Source of the DNA: a bacterium
Lineage (GTDB): Bacteria; Gemmatimonadota; Gemmatimonadetes; Longimicrobiales; RSA9
Assembly: GCA_003242735.1 (NCBI GenBank)
Contig: QGVH01000001.1
Span: forward strand, 221,481-285,480
Direction of reading: 5' to 3'
DNA: 64,000 bases
In this document: piece by piece, positions 54,192 through 61,923 of the stretch
Numbering within the stretch: position 1 is the stretch's first letter
Layout: every line of letters begins with the position of its first letter
Program-made: the position numbers and the translations under genes
The notes under the pieces: generated by a model
Told to the model about the DNA's origin: nothing
The model's database searches: none
Seen by the model: the letters and a program-made list of their open reading frames with translations, nothing else

Positions 54192-54607
54192 CACACCACC
54201 TTGTCCGGATCGCCCTTGTAGAGAGACCGGATGTAGGCGATGAGCTGCCACGTCTCTTCGTCCGTCAGCATCGTGAAGGCGGGCATCCCGTTGGGCCGGC
54301 CGTTCCGGATCGTCTCGAAGACCTTGGCGTCCTCACCGCCGTAACGCCATTCGGAATCGATCAGGCTCGGCCCCATCCCGCCGCCCCCCATCGTGCCGTG
54401 ACACCCGTAACAGTTCCACTTCATGTAGAGCTTGCGCCCCGCCTGGATCGCCTCGGGCTGGCCGGTGAACGGATTCTTCGCCTCCGCCGCCGGCTGGCTC
54501 GCCGCTTCCTTCTCTTCACCGCTCTGCTGCTGCGCCGCAGCCGGGCGCGCCGCGACGCTGAGCCCAACGACGGCGACGACAACCGCCGCCCAAGCCACAC
54601 TCCTCAT
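54188..54607 (-). CDS. xoxG: XoxG-like c-type cytochrome
   Basis: A 139-residue periplasmic monohaem cytochrome c. The signal peptide (1-25, ending PAAAQ) is followed by an acidic linker and the haem site CYGCH (C66, C69, H70), with M108 in GRPNGMPAF as the probable distal ligand and a C-terminal helix WQLIAYIRSLY. It overlaps xoxJ and the downstream gene by 4 bases each. Its place right after xoxF and xoxJ makes it the predicted electron acceptor of the lanthanide methanol dehydrogenase. The gene symbol rests on position and type rather than close sequence match. Confidence 0.82.
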   Translation of the reverse strand: MRSVAWAAVVVAVVGLSVAARPAAAQQQSGEEKEAASQPAAEAKNPFTGQPEAIQAGRKLYMKWNCYGCHGTMGGGGMGPSLIDSEWRYGGEDAKVFETIRNGRPNGMPAFTMLTDEETWQLIAYIRSLYKGDPDKVVW

Positions 54608-55509
54608 GACCTCCGTTCTCCTTCAGTCGTGACGGACGAAGTACGGGCCTTCCCGACTCCCACGAGCGGGACGCCGTACGACTCCAGGATCTCGCGGATC
54701 TCCGCCTGCCTGCGAACCAGGATCGCCTCCAGCTCCTCCTTGAACGCCTCGTCTTCCCGCCGCACGCCCATCGAAATGTCGTACACGAAAGGAAGGAACG
54801 GGAGGTCGATGCTGGGAGAGACCGGCACGAGCTCGAGCGGGACCGACTCCTGCTTCGCGAAGTAACCCGCGATCGGACCCCACGCGATCGCCACATCCAC
54901 GTCCCCCCGCGCCACCGCCTCGATCAGCCGGGCCGGCGGGTTCGGCTCCGAATAGTCACCGTAGACACTGTAGCCGACGACGTTCTTGACGATCTGCCGC
55001 CTCCCGAGCGCGTGCGCCGGCGGGCTGTTGTTGTAGTCGTCCCCGATGATGTGGACGCCGATCTTCAGCTCGCGGAGGATCGGGTCATCCAGGGATCGGA
55101 TCTGGTACCCGCGATCCTTCCGGTAGACGAACACGTAGGTGGACCGGTAGTACGGCCGGGTGGTGAGCACGAGCTCGTAGCTCGTCGGCACGCCCATCAC
55201 CAGGTCGCACTTCTGCTCCCGCAGCGTGTTGCGGATGAACCCGCGGCGCTGCGGCCACCACGTGTAGCTCAACGTCGCGCCGAGCTCACGGGCGATGAGC
55301 TCGGCGAGCTTGTTCTCGAATCCTTCGTGTCGGTCGTTGGAGTAGGGGAGGTTGTTCGGATCCGCGCACACCCGGAGCTCCCGCACCTCCTGCCCCCGCA
55401 CCTCCCCCGCAACGAGCAGCGCCGCGAACGCCGGCAGCAGGACGGCCCACCCCAGCGTCCGCGGTCGCCCATCCTTCCTCGATCGAACTGCCATCGGACT
55501 CGTTTCCAT
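54604..55509 (-). CDS. xoxJ: XoxJ-like periplasmic binding protein
   Basis: A 301-residue periplasmic protein of the solute-binding family 3 fold that accompanies quinoprotein dehydrogenases. The signal peptide (about 12-40, ending EVRGQE) is followed by LRVCADPNNLPYSNDRHEGF, ENKLAELIARELGATLSYTW, KCDLVMGVPTSYELVLTTRP and YDISMGVRREDEAFKEELEA, the blocks seen in XoxJ/MxaJ. XoxJ is thought to assist maturation or electron transfer of XoxF. ATG 55509 is used; a second ATG at 55494 is possible. Overlaps the cytochrome by 4 bases. A strong hairpin separates it from xoxF. Confidence 0.87.
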   Translation of the reverse strand: METSPMAVRSRKDGRPRTLGWAVLLPAFAALLVAGEVRGQEVRELRVCADPNNLPYSNDRHEGFENKLAELIARELGATLSYTWWPQRRGFIRNTLREQKCDLVMGVPTSYELVLTTRPYYRSTYVFVYRKDRGYQIRSLDDPILRELKIGVHIIGDDYNNSPPAHALGRRQIVKNVVGYSVYGDYSEPNPPARLIEAVARGDVDVAIAWGPIAGYFAKQESVPLELVPVSPSIDLPFLPFVYDISMGVRREDEAFKEELEAILVRRQAEIREILESYGVPLVGVGKARTSSVTTEGERRS

Positions 55510-55628
55510 GGTCCTGCGTGCGGTTGCCGCCCCTCTCCGCGGATCCCGACGGATCGCTCCACCGGAGCGGCGTGCCGCGCGAAGGACGTTGTCGATGGAA
55601 CTTCCCCGGAGCCGGCGCAAAACAACCG

Positions 55629-55668
55629 CTTCCGGCGCAGGGCGGCTCGAGCCGCCCTGCGCCGGAAG
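55629..55668 (-). terminator. 40-base perfect palindrome with T-rich tail after xoxF
   Basis: Two 20-base arms (55629-55648 and 55649-55668) are exact complements and would fold into a stem of about 17-18 bp with a CTCGAG tip. It starts 15 bases after the xoxF stop. On the minus strand it is followed by CGGTTGTTTTGCG. It is a strong intrinsic terminator or 3'-end stabiliser inside the operon. Confidence 0.7.
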
Positions 55669-55682
55669 TGGCGGGCCCCAGG

Positions 55683-57461
55683 CTACAGGGAGAAGACGTA
55701 CAGCATGCCGCCCCTGGTGACCTCCTGCTTCAGCGGCCCGAACATGTTCACCGCCCCGAGCGCCGCCGTCGGGTCGTCGAGCGACAGGTCCTGCGACACC
55801 GTAAGGCCCGCCCAGCCGCCGACACCGGCGAGGATCGCGATGTACTGCTTGCCGTCCGGGCCGATGTAGGTCATCGGCGCACCGATGATCCCGGTGCCCG
55901 TGCGGAACTTCCACAGCTCCTGGCCGGTCTTGGCGTCGAGCGCCTTGAACCAGCCGTCCATGGTGCCGTAGAAGACCACATCACCCGCCGTGACCAGGGC
56001 GCCGCCCCAGACCGGCCACTTCTCCTTGTTCTCCCAGACCTTCTTGCCGACCGTCGCGTCCCAGGCGATGAACGCGCCGCCATGGCCGCCGGGGCCCGCG
56101 TAGGTCCGCACGATCGCGCCCACGTACGGAACACCCGCGGTGTAGCTGACTTCCACGCCCTCGTAGTCCATGCAGAGGTTGTTGGTGGGGACGTAGAAGA
56201 GCTTCGTGCGAGGCGAGTAGGCGGCGGGCTGCTGGTCCTTGAAGCCCATCGCGGACGGGCAGATGTTGGTCGTGTTGACCCCCTCCTTCGTCCGCTTCTC
56301 CGGGTTCTCGATCGGCCGGCCGGTCTTCTTGTCGATGCCCTTGGCCCAGTTCACCGGCCCGTACGGCTCGGCCACCAGGACCTCGCCCGTCGTCCGATCG
56401 ATCGTGTAGGCGAACCCGTTCCGGTCGAAGTGGACCAGCGTCTTGCGCAGCCGGCCGTTGATCTCCAGGTCGACCAGGATGTTCTCGTTGACGCCGTCGT
56501 AGTCCCACGCGTCGTGCGGCGTCATCTGGTACGCCCAGCGCGCCTCGCCCGTCTTCGGGTCACGCGCCCAGATCGTCATGGACCACTTGTTGTCGCCGGG
56601 CCGCTGGTCCGGGTTCCAGGTGCCGGGGTTCCCGGTCCCGTAGTAGAAGAGGTCCAGCTCCGGATCGTAGGTGTACCAGCCCCACGTCGTGCCGCCGCCC
56701 CTCTTCCACTCGTCGCCCGGCCACGTGGTCACGCCGAGGTCCTTGCCCTTGTGGTCCTCGTAAAACGGCTTGAAGTTCGGGCCGATGCCGACCTCGCTGT
56801 CCGGACCGGTGCTGTAGACCCGCCAGAGCTGGCGGCCGGTCTTGAGGTCGTTGGCGGTCACGAAGCCGCGGACGCCGAACTCGCCGCCGCTGATCCCCGT
56901 GATCACGATGTCGCGGATGATGAGCGGCGCCGCCGTGATCGTCTCGCCCCTCTTCGGGTCGCCCTGCTTGACCTGCCAGACGACCTGGCCCGTCTCCGCG
57001 TCCAGCGCGACCGTCGTGGCGTCGAGCTGGTTGAAGACGATCTTGCCGTCGCCGTACGCGACGCCGCGGTTGACCACGTCACAGCACGCCACGCCCTGGA
57101 CCGTCGGGTCCTGGTTGGGCTTGTACATCCACTTGATCGGCGCGCCCGGCTTCGTCAGGTCCAGCGCGTACACGATGTTCGGGAACGAGGTCACGAAGTA
57201 CATCGTGTTGTTGACGACGAGCGGCGCGCCTTCCAGGCCGTTCAGCGTGCCGGTCGAGAACGTCCAGGCGACCTTCAGGTCCTTGACGTTCTGGGTGTTG
57301 ATCTGGTCGAGCTCGCTGAAGCGGGTGCCGGCGTAGTTCTTACCGGGCAGCACCCATTGGTTGGGATCGTTCTGGAGCTGGACGAGGTCCTGCGCGGTGG
57401 CCGGACCGACCGCGAGCAACAGCCCGGCCGCTACCAGCCCTCCCGAGATCATCCGGCGCAT
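55683..57461 (-). CDS. xoxF: lanthanide-dependent methanol dehydrogenase (PQQ)
   Basis: A 592-residue periplasmic PQQ dehydrogenase that oxidises methanol (and probably formaldehyde) in the periplasm. The signal peptide is 1-23 (ending ATAQD). PQQ-enzyme landmarks are the adjacent cysteines C126-C127 in QGVACCDVVNRG, E194 in SGGEFGVRGF, N278 in GTGNPGTWNPDQRP, and the catalytic D320 in MTPHDAWDYDGVNE. The extra D322, two residues on, is the Asp that marks lanthanide-binding XoxF enzymes; calcium MxaF enzymes have Ala there. W-docking repeats (for example GWYTYDPELDLFYYG, ELWKFRTGTGIIG) complete the eight-bladed propeller. ATG 57461 follows AGGGGG. It is the lead gene of the operon, divergent from fae. 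Confidence 0.97.
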   Translation of the reverse strand: MRRMISGGLVAAGLLLAVGPATAQDLVQLQNDPNQWVLPGKNYAGTRFSELDQINTQNVKDLKVAWTFSTGTLNGLEGAPLVVNNTMYFVTSFPNIVYALDLTKPGAPIKWMYKPNQDPTVQGVACCDVVNRGVAYGDGKIVFNQLDATTVALDAETGQVVWQVKQGDPKRGETITAAPLIIRDIVITGISGGEFGVRGFVTANDLKTGRQLWRVYSTGPDSEVGIGPNFKPFYEDHKGKDLGVTTWPGDEWKRGGGTTWGWYTYDPELDLFYYGTGNPGTWNPDQRPGDNKWSMTIWARDPKTGEARWAYQMTPHDAWDYDGVNENILVDLEINGRLRKTLVHFDRNGFAYTIDRTTGEVLVAEPYGPVNWAKGIDKKTGRPIENPEKRTKEGVNTTNICPSAMGFKDQQPAAYSPRTKLFYVPTNNLCMDYEGVEVSYTAGVPYVGAIVRTYAGPGGHGGAFIAWDATVGKKVWENKEKWPVWGGALVTAGDVVFYGTMDGWFKALDAKTGQELWKFRTGTGIIGAPMTYIGPDGKQYIAILAGVGGWAGLTVSQDLSLDDPTAALGAVNMFGPLKQEVTRGGMLYVFSL

Positions 57462-57904
57462 GATTCGCCCCCTTTCTCCATTCGGAAGCAGATGGTGAAG
57501 GCCACGTGACTCCTTCGGATCGTGTCCCTGACCACGCGGGCGAGGGGCCATCGCGGGGCCAGCCGACGTGTGGGAACATGCGAGCTCCTCCTGCTCGGGT
57601 GTCGCCACACGCGAGCGCCCGCCGGAGGGCGGCGCCGACGTGCGGGCCGGGCGGCCCAGCCTGTGAGGACGGCCACGCCCCCCGGCTGCCCGTGGACGCA
57701 GGGGCGCGCTCCGCCCCGGCGAGGACGTAGTCCGAACGGCGTGTCGCAGATCGAGCCAGCCACTCCGTGCCCGACCGCGTCCCCCCGAGCAGGGGTCTGC
57801 GCGGTCGTCCACGCGGCCGTGTATCGAGACGCCGGTCCTGCGACCGGCGGAGCCGTCGTGTGGGGCGAGTCGGACATCTGCGCCGATATCCAACTCGGGA
57901 CGAC

Positions 57905-57927
57905 GGGGCGGCCTGCGGAGCCGCCCC
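57905..57927. promoter_or_regulatory. 8-bp perfect hairpin in the xoxF leader region
   Basis: GGGGCGGC-CTGCGGA-GCCGCCCC. No T-run on either side, so it may be a leader structure rather than a terminator. It lies about 444 bases upstream of the xoxF ATG. Confidence 0.35.
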
Positions 57928-57978
57928 GGAGAGCCGTACAAGGATTTCGTGTTCAACTTGCGCCCCGGGACACCGCGC

Positions 57979-58024
57979 TGTCAAGGTCCGCATCTTGACA
58001 ACCGCGGCGGGGCCGCACTAGCCT
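57979..58024 (+). promoter_or_regulatory. fae promoter with a TGTCAAG-N8-CTTGACA inverted repeat
   Basis: -35 TTGACA at 57995-58000, an 18-base spacer and a weak -10 TAGCCT at 58019-58024, about 138 bases before fae. The -35 is the right arm of a perfect 7-base inverted repeat (57979-57985 and 57994-58000). The left arm would serve as a -35 (TTGACA) for leftward transcription toward xoxF. Confidence 0.5.
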
Positions 58025-58161
58025 AACGGCCCTGGACTCCTGTTCTGGGAAGAGTCGAGGTGCCGGACGTGGGCCTGTCCCGTGTCCGGTATTCGTGCCG
58101 GTTTCACCCCCTGCCGAACGCCGGCAGATAGGTTCCCAGACTCTCCAGCTAGGAGGCGATC

Positions 58162-58689
58162 ATGGCCATCCGTCCGTTTGCAGTCGGCGAAGCCCTCGTA
58201 GGCGAGGGCAACGAGGTCGCGCACATTGACCTGATCATCGGCCCCAAGGATGGTCCGGCCGGCCAGGCGTTCGCCAACGCGCTGGCGGGCCAGCGGGCCG
58301 GTCACACCACCTGCCTCGCGGTTCTCGAGCCCAATCTGCCCGCGAAGCCCGACACGGTGATGTTCAACAAGGTCACCATCAAGGGCGAGAAGCAGGCGGT
58401 GCAGATGTTCGGGCCCGCGCAGGCGGCGGTCGCGCGCGCGGTGGTGGACTCGGTGGCCGAGGGGATCATCCCGAAGGACCAGGTGGATGACCTCTGCGTG
58501 CTCGTCGCGGTCTTCATCCACTGGGAGGCGCAGGACGACCGCAAGATCTTCGAGTACAACTACAAGGCCACGAAGGAGGCGATCGCCCGGGCGCTGCGCG
58601 GCCAGCCGAAGGCGGACGACGTGATCAGCCGCAAGGCCTCGGCGCGGCATCCGTTCGCTGCGGGCGCGGAGGAGCTCATCCCGGCGTGA
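58162..58689 (+). CDS. fae: formaldehyde-activating enzyme
   Basis: A 175-residue enzyme that condenses formaldehyde with tetrahydromethanopterin to methylene-H4MPT. It matches the family nearly end to end: [20 protein letters not shown] (with the active-site His), APNLP-type [56 protein letters not shown] and [20 protein letters not shown], ending in [25 protein letters not shown] precedes the ATG. Cytoplasmic. It is the first gene of the H4MPT operon, divergent from xoxF and followed by a strong hairpin. Confidence 0.98.
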   Translation: MAIRPFAVGEALVGEGNEVAHIDLIIGPKDGPAGQAFANALAGQRAGHTTCLAVLEPNLPAKPDTVMFNKVTIKGEKQAVQMFGPAQAAVARAVVDSVAEGIIPKDQVDDLCVLVAVFIHWEAQDDRKIFEYNYKATKEAIARALRGQPKADDVISRKASARHPFAAGAEELIPA

Positions 58690-58726
58690 GGCCGGCGGAG
58701 ATCCCACGGCCCGACCACAGAGGAAG

Positions 58727-58756
58727 GACGGGGGCGACCTTCGGGTCTCCCCCGTC
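58727..58756 (+). terminator. hairpin with T-rich tail after fae
   Basis: GACGGGGG (58727-58734) pairs with CCCCCGTC (58749-58756), followed by GTTCTCCT. It lies 38 bases after the fae stop and 33 bases before the mtdB start, so it probably lowers read-through into mtdB-fhc. Confidence 0.6.
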
Positions 58757-58788
58757 GTTCTCCTGGTCGTGAGCGTGAGGAGGCGGGG

Positions 58789-59649
58789 GTGAAGAAGCTT
58801 CTGCTCCAGTTGGACGTGGACCGCCACGCCAGCGTATTCGATCGCGTCGTGGGCTACGACGCGGGCGCGGACGCGGTGCTGAGCTACGGCGGGGTCCAGG
58901 AGGGCGATGTCCAGGCGCTGGTCCACGGCGCCATTTTCACGCGCGGCCCGGCCGACCTCCACAACACGGCGATCTTCGTCGGGGGCGGCGACATGGCCCG
59001 CGCCGAGCGGATCCTCCAGGAGGTCCAGCGGACGTTCTTCGGCCCGTTCCGCGTCTCGGTCGTCTTCGATCCCAACGGCTCGAACACGACGGCGGCGGCG
59101 GCGGTCTTCAAGATGGTCCGCGCCGTCGGGGGCGACGTGCAGGGCCGCCGGGCGGTGGTGCTGGCCGGCACCGGGCCCGTGGGCACGCGGGCGGCGGGGC
59201 TGCTGGCCCGGCTCGGCGCCCGGGTGACGATCACCTCCCGTGATGAGGCGCGCGGCCAGGCGGCGGCGGCGCACATCCGGGAACGGTTCGGCCAATCGGT
59301 CGAGGTCGTGACGGCCGCCAACCCGGCGGGGACGGCCTCAGCGCTGGAAGGGGCGGAGCTGGTGCTGGCGACCGGCCCCGCGGGCGTGCAGCTCGTGCCG
59401 CGCGATGCGTGGGTGGGCCGCCCCGGCCTGCGGGTCGTCGCGGACGTCAACGCCGTGCCGCCGCTCGGGATCGAGGGCGTGGAGGCCAACGACGACGGCG
59501 TCGAGCGCGAGGGCGTCATCGCCTTCGGCGCGCTCGGCATCGGGCGCCTCAAGATGAAGCTCCACAAGGCGAGCATCGCCCGCGCCTTCGAGCGCAACGA
59601 CCGGATCTTCGACTCCGAAGCGATCTACGATCTGGCGGCCGAGCTCTGA
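58789..59649 (+). CDS. mtdB: NAD(P)-dependent methylene-H4MPT dehydrogenase
   Basis: A 286-residue enzyme that oxidises methylene-H4MPT to methenyl-H4MPT with NAD(P)+. The N-terminal domain starts KKLLLQLDVDRHASVFDRVV, with the substrate-side segment GAIFTRGPADLHNTAIFVGG. The Rossmann domain has VVLAGTGPVGTRAAGLLARL and VTITSRDE. The C-terminal AFGALGIGRLKMKLHKASIA is a family block. The GTG start at 58789 follows GAGGAGG. MtdB accepts NAD+ and NADP+ while MtdA prefers NADP+; the start and length match MtdB, but cofactor choice is not proven by sequence. It sits between fae and the fhc genes, as in proteobacterial methylotrophs. Confidence 0.92.
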   Translation: MKKLLLQLDVDRHASVFDRVVGYDAGADAVLSYGGVQEGDVQALVHGAIFTRGPADLHNTAIFVGGGDMARAERILQEVQRTFFGPFRVSVVFDPNGSNTTAAAAVFKMVRAVGGDVQGRRAVVLAGTGPVGTRAAGLLARLGARVTITSRDEARGQAAAAHIRERFGQSVEVVTAANPAGTASALEGAELVLATGPAGVQLVPRDAWVGRPGLRVVADVNAVPPLGIEGVEANDDGVEREGVIAFGALGIGRLKMKLHKASIARAFERNDRIFDSEAIYDLAAEL

Positions 59650-59662
59650 CGCCGGCGCCGTC

Positions 59663-60784
59663 GTGATCGTCGGCGTCTCGACCCGCGCGTTCGCCGAGTC
59701 GGCGCATCGGGCGGGGTATCGCTGCCGGACGGTCGACGCCTTCGGCGACCTGGACCAGAAGGCGATGGTCGAGAACGTGGCGCTCGCCCGCGACCTCGGC
59801 CGGGCGTACGGCGCGGCCGCCGCCGTGGCGATCGCCCGCCGGTGGCCTGGCCCGGCGGCGTACGTGGCGAACCTCGAGAACCACCCTGCCGCGGTCCGAC
59901 GGCTGGCGGCCGGGCGGCGGCTGCTGGGCAACGGGCCGGAGGTGCTCGCGCGCGTGCGCGACCCGTTTTCGCTGGCCGCGGTCCTCGGCTCCGCCGGCGT
60001 CCGGATGCCGCGTACGCTCCCCGCCACGGAGGCCGGACGCGCCGACCCCGGGCGCGCGTGGCTGCGCAAGCCGGTGCGCGGCGGCGGGGGGAGCGGGGTC
60101 GGCCCCTGGCGGCCTGGGCAGCCGCTCGGGCCGCGCGCGATCCTCCAGGAGCGGCTCGAGGGGACGCCCGGCTCGATCGCGTTCGCCGCGGACGGCCGCC
60201 GCGCCGTCGTCCTCGGCGTCTCCCGCCAACTGATCGGCGACGCCGCCTTCGGCGCGACCGGGTACCGCTACGCGGGCAGCATCTTCCCCTTCGTCTGCGA
60301 CGACGCCGACCCCGCGTCCGTCGCCGAGCAGGCCGCCGCCATCGCCGAGACGGTCACCGCCGCCTTCGGCCTGCGGGGCGTCAACGGCGTGGACTTCGTG
60401 GCCCGGGACGGCGAGCTGTACGTCCTCGAGGTGAACCCCCGGTACACCGCGTCCATGGAGCTCATCGAACGCGCAACGGGCCTGTCCATCTTCGAGGCGC
60501 ACGTGGCCGCGCTGGACGGAGCGCTGCCCGCGCCGCCCGCGCCGCCGTCGGGCGCGTACGGCAAAGCCATCGTCTACGCGCGCCGGGACGTGGTCATGGC
60601 GGACACGCGCCCGTGGCTGGGGCGGGACGACGTGCGCGACCTGCCGTTCCCGGGCGAGCGGATCCGGCGCGGCAGGCCGGTGTGCACCGTGTTCGCCCGG
60701 GCCCCGGACGCCCGGGGCTGCTACGCCGGACTGGTGGCGGCCGCCCGCGCCGTGGAGGAGACCCTGATGCGGGAGGCGTCGTGA
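59663..60784 (+). CDS. ATP-grasp protein of the H4MPT gene cluster
   Basis: A 373-residue ATP-grasp enzyme. The core (about 95-280) shows the nucleotide-binding strand AWLRKPVRGGGGSGVGPWRP, AILQERLEGTPGSIAFAADG, and the metal-binding FVARDGELYVLEVNPRYTAS with the E-x-N pair. The N-terminal part starts IVGVSTRAFAESAHRAGYRC. Predicted carboligases of this type recur in H4MPT clusters of methylotrophs and are thought to act in cofactor synthesis, perhaps adding an amino acid to H4MPT or a methanofuran-like compound; that role is inference. The start is a GTG at 59663, 14 bases after mtdB. The next gene starts at the stop codon. Confidence 0.8.
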   Translation: MIVGVSTRAFAESAHRAGYRCRTVDAFGDLDQKAMVENVALARDLGRAYGAAAAVAIARRWPGPAAYVANLENHPAAVRRLAAGRRLLGNGPEVLARVRDPFSLAAVLGSAGVRMPRTLPATEAGRADPGRAWLRKPVRGGGGSGVGPWRPGQPLGPRAILQERLEGTPGSIAFAADGRRAVVLGVSRQLIGDAAFGATGYRYAGSIFPFVCDDADPASVAEQAAAIAETVTAAFGLRGVNGVDFVARDGELYVLEVNPRYTASMELIERATGLSIFEAHVAALDGALPAPPAPPSGAYGKAIVYARRDVVMADTRPWLGRDDVRDLPFPGERIRRGRPVCTVFARAPDARGCYAGLVAAARAVEETLMREAS

Positions 60785-61923
60785 TGGTCCGGGCCATGGC
60801 CGCGCCGGTCGCCCGGGTGGACGGTGCACCGGCGACCCTGGAGCAGGCCGTTGCCGCGGCGGCGGACGTGCTCGTCCGCGCCCGCCTACCGCTGGTCTAC
60901 GGGCTGGTCGAGACGACCGTCGAGGCCCAGCGGCTCGCGGTGGAGATCGCCGATCTCACGGGCGGCGCGGCGGACACCGTCGCCTCGGCCGGACACGAGC
61001 CGTCGTTCCTGGCGTTCCAGCGGATCGGCCAGATCACGGCGACGCTGGGCGAGGTGCGGGAGCGCGCGGATCTGGTCGTGTACTGGGGCATCGACCCCGA
61101 CGCCCGGGAGCCCGGCTTCCGGGACCGCTACCTCGCCCCATCGCCCGACTCGCCGGCGCGGGCCCGGATCGCCGTGGATCTCGGCGACGCCCGTGGTCCG
61201 GAGGAGGCGGACGAACGGATCGCGATCCCGGCCGCCGCGGAGTTCGAGGCGCTGTGGGCGCTGCGCGCCCTGGTCCGCGGTCGCCGGGTGGACGAGGAGC
61301 GCCTGGGATCCCTGGGCGTTCCGGCCGACCGGCTCCGGCCGCTCGCCCGGCGGCTCGCCTCGTGCCGCTACGGCGTGCTGCTCTACGACGCCGACCCGCC
61401 GCCCGAGCGGCGCGACCCGCTGCGGGCGTTCGCGCTCGGTTCGCTGGTGGAAGACGCGAACGAGAAGGCGCGCGTGCGGCTCATCGGCATCCGCATGCCC
61501 GGCAACCCGGTGGGGGCGGAGGCCGTGCTGACCTGGCAGACGGGCTACCCCTGCGCCGTGCACTTCGGCCGCGGCTACCCGCGGTACGGCCCGGGCGAGT
61601 ACACCGGCGCCGCGCTGCTCGCGCCCGGCGGGGCGGACGCCGTGCTGCTGGTCGGCGCCGATCCCACCCGCCACCTGACCCCTGCGCAGCGCCAGCGCCT
61701 CGCCGAGGTCCCCAGCGTCGTCGTCGGGCCGGCGGCGGAGCGGGTGGAGGGCGCGCGGGTGGCGGTGGTGACCGCGCCGCTCGAGGAGTCGCCCGGCGGC
61801 GTCTACCGGCTGGACGGCGTGGCGCTCCACCGGCGGGTGGAGAGCTCGCGGCTCACGGACGCGGCGGTGCTCGCCGACCTCGCGGCGGCCGTCCGCGCGC
61901 GGGTGCAGGGAGGTGCAGCGTGA
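60784..61923 (+). CDS. fhcB: formyltransferase/hydrolase complex subunit B
   Basis: A 379-residue homologue of formylmethanofuran dehydrogenase subunit B. Segments such as LPLVYGLVETTVEAQRLAVE, GEVRERADLVVYWGIDPDAR and SLVEDANEKARVRLIGIRMP follow the archaeal/bacterial FwdB-FhcB pattern. The N-terminal CxxC iron-sulphur motif and the molybdenum/tungsten-ligating Cys of redox-active FwdB are absent: the protein has only two cysteines. This fits the bacterial Fhc complex, which transfers and hydrolyses the formyl group without redox. ATG 60784 overlaps the preceding stop by 1 base; an in-frame GTG three bases before is possible. Confidence 0.9.
   Translation: MVRAMAAPVARVDGAPATLEQAVAAAADVLVRARLPLVYGLVETTVEAQRLAVEIADLTGGAADTVASAGHEPSFLAFQRIGQITATLGEVRERADLVVYWGIDPDAREPGFRDRYLAPSPDSPARARIAVDLGDARGPEEADERIAIPAAAEFEALWALRALVRGRRVDEERLGSLGVPADRLRPLARRLASCRYGVLLYDADPPPERRDPLRAFALGSLVEDANEKARVRLIGIRMPGNPVGAEAVLTWQTGYPCAVHFGRGYPRYGPGEYTGAALLAPGGADAVLLVGADPTRHLTPAQRQRLAEVPSVVVGPAAERVEGARVAVVTAPLEESPGGVYRLDGVALHRRVESSRLTDAAVLADLAAAVRARVQGGAA

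Larger units (their letters stand above)
57462..58161. other. 700-base divergent control region between xoxF and fae
   Basis: No convincing gene, and no pqqA-like peptide (no E-x3-Y signature) was found on either strand. It holds a hairpin at 57905-57927 and a symmetrical promoter/operator candidate at 57979-58024. The long xoxF-side leader (about 500 bases from the operator to the xoxF ATG) is unusual. Confidence 0.5.

Noticed and set aside
57462..58161. pqqA-type peptide gene between xoxF and fae
   Set aside because: No short reading with the Glu-x3-Tyr signature was found on either strand.
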